From: Paulinella micropora
Lineage: Eukaryota; Cercozoa; Imbricatea; Euglyphida; Paulinellidae
Direction of reading: 5' to 3'
Length of the DNA: 64,000 nt
NCBI GenBank assembly: GCA_019918135.1
Contig: WBZZ01003655.1
Span: 62,001-126,000 of the forward strand
Shown here piece by piece: positions 18,666-27,364 of this stretch (position 1 is its first letter; each line of letters starts with the position of its first letter). The notes beneath the pieces were generated by a model that had not been told where the DNA came from, ran no database searches, and saw only the letters and a program-made list of their open reading frames with translations. A program made the translations under genes and the position numbers.

Positions 18666-20420
18666 ATGTTACTGTCACTGGCTTCTAAGCGCAAGAACAT
18701 CCCGCAGTGTCAGAACCTGTGTGACACAGCCCCGTTGCTTGCTCGGCCCTCCAAGCGCCAGAAGAGTCACAGCGGTGCAACTTATTGCTTACCCCAGCCC
18801 AGGTTCCAACTGCCTGAAAGCCTGTGGATCGGTGTGCTAGCCTTCCTCAACGAACCCGCGGCTTTGCACACAGCCTCCCTGGTGTGCAAGGGCTGGAACT
18901 CTTGGATGCAACACGAGAAGTTCTGGCACAACCTAGGCGGGGTGTCGGAGCTCGACTTCACGCAGCGACTTTCTCGCAAGTTCCTGTGCTCTTCGGTAGC
19001 GCGCGCCTTTCTTGCCGCCGGCGGGCCCTGCGGCTCGCTGCGGCTGCGGGTCACTAGCGAAGCGAATGCACCTCCCTGTGCCCTGCTGCGCCGGCTCACG
19101 CCAGCACGAGTGACGGCCGAGGGGTGCTACTTCAGCCAGGAGATGCTGGAAACACTGCTGAACGCCCACAGGCGCGGCTTGTCCGTGGTCTCCATCGCAG
19201 AAGCCCCCCTGAACGACGGGCTGCTGAGCCAGCTGCCCGACTCGGTCCACACCCTGGAGCTGAGGCATTGCTATAGTGTCGAGGGGAAGCAGGTGGACAG
19301 GCTGCCCAAGTCGCTGCAGCGGCTCTCTGTGATCGGGGGCGGCTCCGTGTACGTGCCGGGGCTACTGTCGTGTGCCCCCCAGCTGCTGCGCCTGGAGCTC
19401 GAAGACACGCGGCACCCATTCGAGGTACTCGCTCAGATCAAGTCGATGGTCTCCCTGCGGGAGCTCGGCCTGCGCGGTTGGCTCTTTCTACCGCAAAAAG
19501 CTCTGGACGAGGTCTGTGCCGCCCTGCCCGAGCTCGAGGCCTTGGAGGTCTCACGGTCTATGCATGGACTGCCCCCTACCCTCACGCGCGCCCTGCCCCA
19601 ACTCCAGCGCCTCCAGTGCTGCCAAGTGCCGAGCGCGACGCTGCGCACGCTGAGAGGCCTCACGCAGCTCGCCCTGGACAATTGCTCAGATCTCGGCGAT
19701 GACGACCTTCAGTCCATTTCCCGGATGGAGTCGCTGCAGGTGCTCAGTCTGGGCAGCTGCTACCGCTTCACCGCGACGGGGCTGCTGGCGCTCGCGAACT
19801 GTCCGCTGCACACGTTGGCCCTGACCGACTGCGCACGGCTCACCTGTCCTACAGTCAGCAGCCTCGCCAGAAACCTGCCGGGGCTGCGCAGCCTGGCCCT
19901 CCTGGGCAAAAACAACCTGCTCGACCAGGGGCTGCGCCAGATCCTGCCCAGCCTCGCCCAGCTGCAGAGCCTCAGCCTCGAACGCCGGCACACTACCGGC
20001 GGCACGTGGTTCCGACAACTCCACCAGCTCACGAGTCTGCGCATCTTACACCTACCGAGCGAGAAGGTCAGCGACGACGCGCTCGAGGCCTTGTCACGGC
20101 AATTGCCGGGCCTGCGTGAGCTGCGGCTCGGCAATTGCAGCGCGCTCACTGACAGGGGGGTCGAACACCTGACCGGGCTTGTCAACCTGCGCTCGCTAGA
20201 GCTGCTCGACTGTCCGCTAGTCACCGGACTAGCTTGGTTACGCCTAACGCAAGGCCTCGCACAGTACCAGGACGACGACGGCTGTATACTGGTAGCTAGC
20301 CGACTTCCACGCATCAAGGGCAAGGGCACCACCGTGGACTATTCGCTGGCGCCGGGGGGGCAAGGCCCCCCCGAATCCCCCATCCAGCCCGCTAGCGCGG
20401 GCTGGCAGCTAAAGTTTTGA
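18666..20420 (+). CDS. F-box / leucine-rich-repeat protein
   Basis: A 584-residue protein. A basic N-terminus (ARPSKRQKSH) is followed by an F-box at about 43-85 (LPESLWIGVLAFLNEPAAL, then TASLVCKGWNSW) and LRRs from about 140 to 545 (LRELRLGNCSALTDRGVEHL and similar). It is closely related to 57858-59429 (both have FLNEPA/FLGEPA and HTLELRRCYS-like blocks). A probable SCF substrate adaptor. The last ~25 residues (GGQGPPESPIQPASAGW) are encoded by the palindromic element at 20350-20408, so the element provides the C-terminus. An AATAAA box lies at about 20495. Confidence 0.9.
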   Translation: MLLSLASKRKNIPQCQNLCDTAPLLARPSKRQKSHSGATYCLPQPRFQLPESLWIGVLAFLNEPAALHTASLVCKGWNSWMQHEKFWHNLGGVSELDFTQRLSRKFLCSSVARAFLAAGGPCGSLRLRVTSEANAPPCALLRRLTPARVTAEGCYFSQEMLETLLNAHRRGLSVVSIAEAPLNDGLLSQLPDSVHTLELRHCYSVEGKQVDRLPKSLQRLSVIGGGSVYVPGLLSCAPQLLRLELEDTRHPFEVLAQIKSMVSLRELGLRGWLFLPQKALDEVCAALPELEALEVSRSMHGLPPTLTRALPQLQRLQCCQVPSATLRTLRGLTQLALDNCSDLGDDDLQSISRMESLQVLSLGSCYRFTATGLLALANCPLHTLALTDCARLTCPTVSSLARNLPGLRSLALLGKNNLLDQGLRQILPSLAQLQSLSLERRHTTGGTWFRQLHQLTSLRILHLPSEKVSDDALEALSRQLPGLRELRLGNCSALTDRGVEHLTGLVNLRSLELLDCPLVTGLAWLRLTQGLAQYQDDDGCILVASRLPRIKGKGTTVDYSLAPGGQGPPESPIQPASAGWQLKF

Positions 20421-20450
20421 GCGCCTCCAGCCCGCTAGCGCGGGCTGGCA
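20350..20450 (-). mobile_element. Palindromic element, tandem cores
   Basis: The inverted orientation of the two-hairpin element: GGGGGGGCAAGGCCCCCC, then CCAGCCCGCTAGCGCGGGCT. The palindrome plus the following GGCAGCTAAAGTTTTGAGCG is repeated immediately as a second copy (20427-20466). It overlaps the 3' end of the F-box gene. Confidence 0.75.
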
Positions 20451-20857
20451 GCTAAAGTTTTGAGCGCCTGCGACTTGGTTTGTATAGATATTTCTTTCAA
20501 TAAATGCTAGACCTACCAATGGGCATTTCGGCACAAGTGATATGGTCGAGAAAGGCAGTACCCAAGGGCATTTCGGCACTAGTGCCCCCTTTCGGCCATA
20601 TCACTGCCATTGTTTCGGCCGTATCACGATACAGGGGGGGGTGTACTCTTTTCTCTCTCTCCTTCTCTCTCTATCCCTCGCTCTCCCCCCTTCCCCCCCC
20701 CCTCCCTCCCTCCCTTTCTCCCCTCCCCCCTCCCTTTCTCCCCTCACTCCCCCCTCTCCCTTCTCAGCGCCCGTCCGCCGGCTGGGCCTCATTACTTAAA
20801 TAAAGGCACCCATACGACAATAAAGCACAAAGAACGCACACGAGCTTTGCCCCTCCA
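20421..20857. other. Intergenic with MITE-like repeat and CT/G tracts
   Basis: It holds the second palindrome core, the AATAAA box of the upstream gene, a MITE-like inverted repeat at 20537-20630, a G8 run at 20634, long CT-rich runs (20640-20765) and A/T-rich sequence before the primase ATG. No gene. Confidence 0.6.
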
Positions 20858-22622
20858 ATGGATACACCCCCGGGGGACTGTTGGGGTCAGGCCCAAGCAC
20901 TGGCCCAGAAGATTCAGTGCGTGCTAGACACAGCCGCCCGCTGCGTCCGTGACGAACAGATCGCGCCCAACTTTACTCTCATGTCCGGTGGGCGCCTCCA
21001 CTTGACCCCCGCCGAGCAGAAGCACGTGGCCGGCCTGTTGCGCGAGCTACAGAGCAGTCCGTATGCGTTGCAGCTCAATAGGTTTGCACTCGTCCAGGTC
21101 ATCCACGACCCCTCCGCCCTCATCGTCGACCTGGATGCGCGCCAGTCCCCGCTGCTCACGCCCGCCCGCTTCTCAGACTTTCTAGAATGCTTTCTTGCTG
21201 TGCTGGAGCGCCGGATCATTGTGCGCCTGACCGCCGCCGGCATGCCTGCCACACAGGCCTGGGCAGCCTGCACTGCGCTCGTCCTACAAAGCCACGGTCG
21301 CGTCCAAAAGTGGCAGACCCAGCCCACCCAGCCGCCCGCCCCCCGGCAGCGCAATTTGGTTAGCTACGACAAACTGTCGTACCATCTCGTCTTCCCCCAG
21401 GTCGTGCTCGGCTGGGCCGACGCGGGTCTGCTCATGCGCGAAGCCATCGCCGACTTTGCGCGCCTCTACCCGTCCTTCGCTGACCTCGACCTGTCCACCA
21501 TCGTCGACCTCTCCATCTACAAGCAAAATGGTGGGATGTGCAGGTACCCGTTCTGCGACAAGGCCGAGCGCAAGCCCTGCGCCCGATGTTTCCAGGAGCC
21601 CCCGCGCGACCGCTTGTCCTGTCCCTTTAACTGTCACAAACCCGTCTACGCGAAGCGAGTCTTGCTCCCCTTTGGGCGCTACCAACTCAGTGTATCCAGC
21701 GGCACCTCCAGCTCTTCTTCCACCTCTAGCACAGGCATCCCAGAACCAATCAACGAACCTTCGCACGAGCTTGTCGCCCGAAACCTTGCTTTTTACTCCG
21801 CACAAGATATGAACGACGCCGAAATCGACGAATTCGTGGCGCTCGCCAGCGTCGGCGAGACCGACGCCACGCGCGCAGGCCCAGCCTGGCACGACGACGA
21901 CGCCCCCGCGCGCTTCAGGGGGCAGCCCCAGCCCGCTGGCGCGGGCGGGAAGGGAGCACGGGGGGGGCTCGGGCGGGGGCAGGCTGCCCCTCGCCAGCCT
22001 GCCCCCCTGCGGCCTGCCCCCCTGCGACCTGCCCCCCTGCGACCTGCCCCCTCCGGCTGCCTGCCCCCCCGAGCCTCCCCCACCGTCCTGCCCTGGGGCT
22101 CCGAACTCGCTGGCCAAATCCTCCTAGCGCCCCGGGCAGACGGGGGTCACTCTGCCCCCGTCGTTTTGGGGGGAGCTGATCGCTACACCCAGGCACAGAT
22201 GAGCTCCATTTTAATAGCACACACGGCGCCCTACCTGGGGGCACACGTGCAATTCCCTCAAGTCGTATGGAAAACGCAAGGATTCCTTTGGGCCTACACG
22301 CTCAAAAACACTGCTATCTGCCCTTTCCGCCACGCCGCGACTGGTATCGCGGCCCCGCACGCGAGCAATCGCTTGCTTGTGACCCTGGGTCAAACTCGAA
22401 TGACTATCATCTGTTTGGACGCGCAATGCGCTCAGGGTGTCTCCAAGGCCCGCTTCATGCTGCCCCAGGCCACGCGCTACAAGCTCTGTCTGGCACAGCC
22501 CTGCCGTGTGTCCCTACCCTCCACCCCAGTCCCGACTGCTCACTCAGGCTCTCCGTACCAAGAAGAGCCTTCAGATACAAACCACCAAATAATTGCAGCC
22601 GAGAACAAGCAGGATGATCAAG
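20858..22622 (+). CDS. Herpes-pox type (AEP) primase, exon 1 of a primase-helicase gene
   Basis: 588 residues to the predicted splice site. AEP primase motifs are visible: LIVDLDAR (acidic DxD, about 88-95), DKLSYHLVFP (SxH-like, 171-180) and IYKQNGGMCRYPFCDK (220-235). A Cys/His segment follows (CARC, CPFRHAA...HASNRL, CLDAQC) as in the zinc region of herpesvirus UL52-type primases. At about 355-405 a Gly/Pro/Ala-rich insert carries RPAPL tandem peptides from a palindromic element (21925-22000). Reading on without splicing stops at 22705. A GTAAGA donor at 22623 and a phase-consistent path through two introns link it to the OBP-like helicase downstream. It would make primers at viral origins. 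Confidence 0.8.
21925..22000 (+). mobile_element. Palindromic element inserted in-frame in the primase gene
   Basis: CCCAGCCCGCTGGCGCGGGC, a G-rich spacer, then GGGGGCAGGCTGCCCCTC. It is translated as part of a disordered linker. The following sequence is a short tandem run (22000-22055) of about 15 bp units encoding RPAPL. Confidence 0.7.
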
Positions 22623-22754
22623 GTAAGAAGTGGCTGCGCAATCTGAATTTCGTGTTTTGTTGGTTTGTACCCGAGGGCCTGTATCGCTTGCTGGTTTATC
22701 GCTGAAATCCTGCACCTTTTGCTTGCCTTGCAAAAACGCCATTTGTGTATGTAG
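22623..22754 (+). other. Predicted spliceosomal intron 1
   Basis: 132 bp with donor G|GTAAGA and acceptor TGTATGTAG|G. It contains the unspliced stop at 22703-22705. Splicing joins phase 1 to the 35 bp exon 2 and restores a normal linker. Not experimentally shown. Confidence 0.55.
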
Positions 22755-22789
22755 GTGATCATGTTACTGCACCCGAAACCTCTACGCAG
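22755..22789 (+). CDS. Predicted 35-bp exon 2 of the primase-helicase gene
   Basis: It encodes GDHVTAPETSTQ. Its 35 nt turn the phase-1 end of exon 1 into phase 0, which is exactly what exon 3 at 23259 requires. That frame agreement is the main evidence. Confidence 0.5.
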
Positions 22790-23258
22790 GTCTGTATAAT
22801 TGCCATGTTCTTGCTTTCCCTCCGGGGGGGTCCATTTCTGGCGGTGGGGGGTGTGGGGTGTGGGATGTGCCTGTAAAATGAGGTCTGGGGTGGCACATAG
22901 GCCACCCCTCCGGAATGGCAATGGGTGTCGTTCAGGCCCAAACGGAATTCCCGTGATATTTTCTGGTGACCCTCCCCCACCCGACTATCAGAAACATAGG
23001 TGGAGGGGTTTTGTATATTTTTTTATGTGGGTCGATACACCCCGAAGTAGATACACACCCCGAAGGCCAAGAGGTGCATCCAGGCCTAACGATAATTCCC
23101 CCAAATATTTTCGAATGACCCCACCCCCCACTGCACACCCCGCACCCCAGTTATCAGGCAAAAGGAGTGTGCGTCAGGGTTCTTACCGCCCCCCCCCTCC
23201 CCCCCCTTCTCTCTCATGCGCGTCTACCGGATGAAATGATATTACTATTTGTTCTTAG
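22790..23258 (+). other. Predicted spliceosomal intron 2
   Basis: 469 bp with donor CAG|GTCTGT (weak) and acceptor TTTGTTCTTAG|G. It contains two diverged direct repeats (about 22925-22985 and 23066-23130; CAGGCCYAAACGGAATTCCC-like then ATATTTTC-GATGACCC). No coding potential. Confidence 0.5.
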
Positions 23259-23729
23259 GGGGAGGAACAGAACAATGCGCAGGAGAGCAGCGAAGAAGGC
23301 CCTATGAGTGCTCATTGGCGAAGTTGGGTTCAGCCGCTGATCGGCAGAGTCTCCGCTGTGCTTGAGCACATGAAGTGCGTTGTAGCACAGCCGGTCTCCC
23401 CTATTCTGGAAAGCTCTCAGCAACTAGAAGAGCCCCAGAGCTACGAGCCGATCAAGCGGTTCACGGCGGTCTTGGCCCCAGGCTCGCTGTGCGTTCTGTC
23501 GTACAAGACGCAAGCGCCTTCCCAACACAAGAGCGAGGCGAAGGTCGAAATTTCGATCGATGACGACGACGGCGAGATCTGGCTGCGCGCGTACTGTGTG
23601 CTGTGCGACTCGAAGCGGGGGGAGGGTTGTGAGAGGCCTGAGCGCCGGGTGGCTCGCCTTCTGAATTACTACCCCCAGAGAAACGGAGGAAGCGAGCCAG
23701 CAGGCTGGGGGGGCCGCTGTGGGCGATAG
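23259..23729 (+). CDS. Primase-helicase gene, exon 3 first part
   Basis: From the acceptor this reads GEEQNNAQESSEEGPM and then an acidic, Cys-containing region (YCVLCDSKRGEGC, YYPQRNGG) of unknown fold, about 155 residues. The frame ends at 23729 just after a run of seven G (about 23706-23712). In the next frame the protein continues naturally (PLWAIVDELRTRRLKEVLAN), so one base seems gained or lost in the G-run. If splicing is wrong, a start at the ATG 23304 is the alternative. Confidence 0.55.
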   Translation, partial: GEEQNNAQESSEEGPMSAHWRSWVQPLIGRVSAVLEHMKCVVAQPVSPILESSQQLEEPQSYEPIKRFTAVLAPGSLCVLSYKTQAPSQHKSEAKVEISIDDDDGEIWLRAYCVLCDSKRGEGCERPERRVARLLNYYPQRNGGSEPAGWGGRCGR

Positions 23730-24547
23730 TCGATGAGCTGCGCACGAGAAGGCTGAAAGAGGTGCTGGCGAACCTCTCGCAGCAGGAGGCCCCCAGGCAG
23801 GTGCGGGGGTCCAGCCCCACGGAGCGCTGGCCCGCGTGGGAAACGCGGGGGCTTTGCGGGAGCACGGAATGCGAGTCGCAGACCATCGAGGTTCACAAGC
23901 TAGATTTCTGGTGGACCTGTCCGTGCCTAGACGGAACCTGGAAAGCCCTGGACAACGGGCGGGTGTCTCGCAAGGGCAGCCTGCAAGACGGGTACGGCAA
24001 CATAGACGTATTTGACGGGCTAAGCCGCCCTGATAACCCCTGGACCTCGCTCGTCACGGAGCGGGAAGACGTGTCGGCGGAATGGGCGGTGCCCTTTGCT
24101 TTCACCAACAATTTCGAGCTGCTAGCGCTGCAGGAGTCGCTAGGCGCGAGCAAGACGACCCAGCTGAAGAACGCCGTGCATGCGCTCATAAGACGGCAGA
24201 AGCCGGAGGGCTGGACAGCCGAGATGTTCCGTGCGCAGGAGGAATGGCGGGAGGCGTGGCAGAAGCACAACGGGCCGGACCGCGAGATCAGGGTGGGGGC
24301 CGTGGCAAGTCGCAAGACGTTTTGCCACTCGCTGGAGCACACGTTACAAGAGTACGGCTTTAAGTTTAAGCCCGCCAAGGCACCGGAAGCAAACAGAGCG
24401 ATCTGGACGTTCGAGGCACTTCATAGCCTCACGCGGAAGGAAGGGCAGGGAGAGAACGAGTGCCTGCAGCCCGTAGCCTACAACGTTCTGCTGCTGGACG
24501 AAGTCCAGCAGGCCTGTTGTACCAGGCGACGCAAGGGCTCAACGTAG
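23714..24547 (+). CDS. OBP-like SF2 helicase, Walker A and B part (frameshifted)
   Basis: It continues the exon 3 protein in a shifted frame. Landmarks typical of the herpesvirus origin-binding-protein family (Herpes_ori_bp; UL9-like, also present in several NCLDVs) are a P-loop-like ESLGASKTTQLKNAV (about 24128-24172) and a Walker B motif NVLLLDEV (24481-24504). A Cys pair, WWTCPCLDGTW, lies upstream. Right after Walker B the frame is lost (stop 24547), and the expected sequence resumes in the frame of the next feature as LLYQATQGLNVEKDLQ. A function in origin recognition and unwinding is inferred from the family. Confidence 0.65.
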   Translation, partial: PLWAIVDELRTRRLKEVLANLSQQEAPRQVRGSSPTERWPAWETRGLCGSTECESQTIEVHKLDFWWTCPCLDGTWKALDNGRVSRKGSLQDGYGNIDVFDGLSRPDNPWTSLVTEREDVSAEWAVPFAFTNNFELLALQESLGASKTTQLKNAVHALIRRQKPEGWTAEMFRAQEEWREAWQKHNGPDREIRVGAVASRKTFCHSLEHTLQEYGFKFKPAKAPEANRAIWTFEALHSLTRKEGQGENECLQPVAYNVLLLDEVQQACCTRRRKGST

Positions 24548-25205
24548 AAAAGGACCTGCAAAATCTGATGATGTTGGAAATGCTAGTTCGAGAAGCAGAC
24601 AGGATCGTGCTGCCGGATGCGTTCCTGTCTCCTCGCACGATAGAGGTACTCCACGCGATGAGACGAGAGAGAGGGTTGGCGGGCGCGCCGGCGGGGGCTG
24701 AAGAGTGCCGCACCTACCTCAGGTGTAGCAGCTTTCGCAAGCAGTGTAACCGGCGTTACTTTGAGCACAAGTCGCGCGCGAGCCTGGTGCAGAAGATAAA
24801 GCTGGATCTCCTGCGCGGCAAGAAGGTGGTGGTGGCGGCGGGGTCCCGGGGCGAGGCGGAAAGAGTGAGCGAGGATATCTCGCGCACGGTGCCCAACTTG
24901 AAAATTCGCTGCTATTTCGGGCAACGCCGCCAGGAATTCCTGAGGCGAGACCTGGGCGAGGGCCACGCGGGGGACTTCAAGGGCGATCTGTGGAAGGTCT
25001 GGTCGGAGTTGTACTATGTGTGCTTCACGTGTACCCTGACCTTTGGCGTGAACTTCAGCGAGCCCAAGGGCGTGAGCGACTTTTACTTCCACTCGTGCTA
25101 CGTACTGTTTGACAACAACCAGATCCTGGCGCGTGACTATGCACCGGGGGGCATACTGCCCCCCGAACCCCCCCTGTCTCTTTCTTCCTGCCAGCGGCAG
25201 CGGGC
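24505..25205 (+). CDS. OBP-like SF2 helicase, C-terminal helicase motifs (frameshifted)
   Basis: In this frame: EADRIVLPDAFLSPRTIEVL (the D-A motif after Walker B), KKVVVAAGSRGEAERVSEDI (motif IV), KIRCYFGQRRQEF, and TCTLTFGVNFSEPKGVSDFY then FHSCYVLF. The last matches the characteristic 'Tpt...Gv.F...hF...y.Y' block of UL9-like helicases. The frame then enters a palindromic element (25143-25215) giving GGILPPEPPLSLSS and soon becomes Arg-rich noise. It belongs to the gene starting at 20858. Confidence 0.65.
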
Positions 25206-25215
25206 AGGATGGGCT
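25143..25215 (-). mobile_element. Palindromic element inserted in the helicase gene
   Basis: Inverted orientation: GGGGGGCATACTGCCCCCCG, GAACCCCCC, a pyrimidine spacer, then CCAGCGGCAGCGGGCAGGAT (degenerate hairpin 1). The reading frame changes just after it. Confidence 0.65.
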
Positions 25216-25291
25216 GCGACAAGCTGGAGAAAGTTGATTTTGCGGCCACGGCGCTCCCCGCGCCGACGACCGGCACTGTTGGCCCGGGCCG

Positions 25292-25519
25292 GTGTCGGAG
25301 GAGATGCACGACGAGGAGAACGACAAAGCCGACGAACGCAAGGCACAGCGGAGGGAGGCCAAGAAGTCGGCCATTGAGCAGCTAGAGGAGGTGGCCAGGG
25401 GCATGAGCGACGACGAGCTGCGCGCAGAAATTGCTCTGCAGGAGAGGGGAGGGGCTGCGGCGGAGGAGGCGGAGGAGGAGGAGGCGGAGGAAAAAGGGGG
25501 GAGGGTGCGCTGCTGGTAA
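25292..25519 (+). CDS. Helicase gene, acidic linker (frameshifted)
   Basis: A highly charged segment (SEEMHDEENDKADERKAQRR, then EEVARGMSDDELRAEIALQE) ending in a run of Glu. The frame breaks in AAAAAGGGGGGAGGG (about 25490-25504), where homopolymer slippage is plausible. The protein continues in another frame as ALLVKTGTTPLLDGDSG. It is a bridging part of the primase-helicase gene. Confidence 0.5.
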   Translation: MSEEMHDEENDKADERKAQRREAKKSAIEQLEEVARGMSDDELRAEIALQERGGAAAEEAEEEEAEEKGGRVRCW

Positions 25520-26454
25520 AAACCGGGACAACCCCTCTGCTTGACGGTGATTCGGGGCGGTCCGCCTTGGACCGGGTGGGCTACCTGAAATTGTTACTGA
25601 GACACCCGTCGGCTAGGCACCTGCTGGATTATAAGACGGCGTGCAAAGTGCAAGCTCAAAAATCACTGCTGGCCCTGGTGGGCACCTGGTGCCATTATTC
25701 GGGGAGACAGGATCTCTTGCTGCGATACGCGCACAGCCAGTGGGCGGAACTGCAAGAGGCCACGCCGCCCTTGTCCGTGCAGAGAGATCGCAACCTGGCG
25801 GGTCGTGTCGCCTTCCTCGAAACCCTTGCGAACCTGGTGCTGAAAGGCTCACCGCTGCAGGAAGGGGAGGCGGGCCCTTGGCAGCAGCCTGCGTACAGGC
25901 TGCTGGGCGGCGAAATTTTCTCCTTGGGGAACGTGGCCGCGAATCAACGGGAGATCGAGCTGTTGTTCCGGAACGGGCATACGCTTTGGCCTAACCTGTA
26001 CATCAAACAAAACACTTTGAACCGCCTAGCACGTGAGCCCAATCCGCTTGCGCGGGCTGGCAGGGAGAGGGGGCTCGGGGGGCAGGCTGCCCCCCGGCAG
26101 CTCGCCTTATCGACACAGGCGTGCCAAGGCCTGCTCGCCCAGTTTTTTGGAACGTGCCTGCACTCGAGCATGGAAAGGCAGAAAACTGCAGGAGGTAACC
26201 CTTTGCGTCTTAGGGACAAAAAGACAAAAGGCCTGCACACCTGCTACCGCGTGGCCTTTTTCAGCTGCGTGAATTTAGTTGGGAAGAAGAGGGCCAGAGA
26301 GAGGTCGGGGGACAAGGTGAGGAGCGGGGCGAAGAAGAGCAAGACGACAGCGAGGTCGAAGGCGACGGGGCAAAGGAGCAGCGAGAGGAGGAGGAAGACA
26401 GGATTGACCCCTTGCGGCTGGTACACGAGATTGCTGACAATTATCATCTACTGA
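25509..26454 (+). CDS. Helicase gene, C-terminal domain (frameshifted)
   Basis: After the frame break this gives ALLVKTGTTPLLDGDSG, then DRVGYLKLLLRHPSARHLLD, a normal helical domain to about 26190. It is interrupted by an in-frame palindromic element (26036-26102; GRERGLGGQAAPRQLA). From about 26200 the frame becomes Lys/Arg-rich, whereas a different frame from 26265 to 26552 is clearly protein-like and acidic (LREFSWEEEGQREVGGQGEE, DPLRLVHEIADNYHLLTDW) ending in KRQRR. I take that acidic frame as the true C-terminus, reached by a frameshift or a third intron (a possible GTAACC donor near 26199; TTTTTCAG acceptor at 26264). Confidence 0.5.
26036..26102 (+). mobile_element. Palindromic element inserted in-frame in the helicase C-terminal domain
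   Basis: AATCCGCTTGCGCGGGCTGG, spacer, GGGGGCTCGGGGGGC, then AGGCTGCCCCCCGGCAG. It adds roughly 22 residues without stopping the frame. Confidence 0.7.
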
Positions 26455-26710
26455 CGGACTGGGTCGCCAATGCTGAAGAGAAAGCTACGAGCGGCAAACG
26501 TGTGGGGGAGAGGGGAAGGCAGCAGCCCGCTAGTAAGAGACAGCGACGCTGAAAGAAAAAGGGGGCTGGGTAGGGGGGGGGGGTCAGCCAAGCGACAGAG
26601 AAACAAAGAAAAAAAGTGTTGTTACGAGAGATTTCTTTTTATTAAATTCCTTCCCCCCAAAAAAAGAATTTTGGTACAAGATCTGAAAAAAAAGCAGGAT
26701 GAGAGAGGAC

Positions 26711-26728
26711 GGGGGGCGCCCCCCCCCC
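26711..26728. promoter_or_regulatory. G-run/GCGC/C-run hairpin
   Basis: It lies 85 bp upstream of the truncated BTB frame at 26813, as before intact genes. Confidence 0.45.
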
Positions 26729-26812
26729 ACTCCCCGCAACAAAAGAAAGAGCTCGCACACGCGTTACCCATCACGTGACTGTCTTATCTAAAGTAAAAAC
26801 ACGCAGTTCTCA

Positions 26813-27049
26813 ATGGCTACCGACACGGACGCCAAGCAGTTGGTGCATCCTGTTGCTTTCGAGAACTTGTTAGCTGCATGGAAAGCACGGGGAGACTCGT
26901 CAGACGTGCAGGCGACGAAAGGCTTTGAGCTGCAGTCTGAACCAAGCGGTCTACTCGTCACTCTTAATGTGGGAGGTACTATCCTCCAGACCCGAGCCGA
27001 AACCTTACGGACACGCAGCGTGACAAGGAATTTTTATTTCCCCAAATAA
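26813..27049 (+). pseudogene. Truncated BTB (T1) gene
   Basis: 78 residues: a novel N-terminus, then LLVTLNVGGTILQTRAETLR, the first strands of a KCTD-type BTB as in the gene at 12882 (LITLDVGGTIFRAHADTLE). The domain ends after about 20 residues and the rest is lost. A MITE-like repeat follows at 27102. It still has an upstream G/C hairpin, so it may be transcribed, but it cannot fold as a full BTB. Confidence 0.7.
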
Positions 27050-27101
27050 CGGAATTCTGAGACTTGAGCCCCCTCTCTGTGCGCTAGCGCTGCGAGCTGT
27101 T

Positions 27102-27195
27102 CTTGATATGGCCAAAAAAGGCAGTACCAAAGAGCATTTCGGCATTAGTGCCCTTTTCGACCATATCACTGCCATTGTTTCGGCCGTATCACGGC
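27102..27195. repeat. MITE-like inverted repeat
   Basis: GATATGGCCAAAAAAGGCAG...GGCATTAGTGCCC...TTCGACCATATCACTGCC, then TTTCGGCCGTATCAC. It is almost the same as the 20537-20630 copy. Confidence 0.7.
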
Positions 27196-27341
27196 ACACA
27201 CGGGGGGGGGAGGTGTAATCTTTTCCCTCGCTCTTTCCCCCTCTCCCCGCCCTCTCTCTCTCTCCCTTGGTATAAATCCCCCCCCCCCCTCGCGCTGGCG
27301 GTGAGTAGGTTGGTTGTGATGGGGGAGAGCGAGAGTAGCCA

Positions 27342-27357
27342 TATCTATATAAAAAAA
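27342..27357 (+). promoter_or_regulatory. TATA-like box
   Basis: TATCTATATAAAAAAA ends 8 bp before the ATG at 27365. The G8 run at about 27201 lies further upstream. Confidence 0.45.
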
Positions 27358-27364
27358 CACGGTG

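Noticed and set aside
22623..22705. Read-through C-terminus of the primase ORF ending at 22705
   Set aside because: It starts with a consensus GTAAGA donor, and the splice path through a 35 bp exon restores the frame into the helicase.
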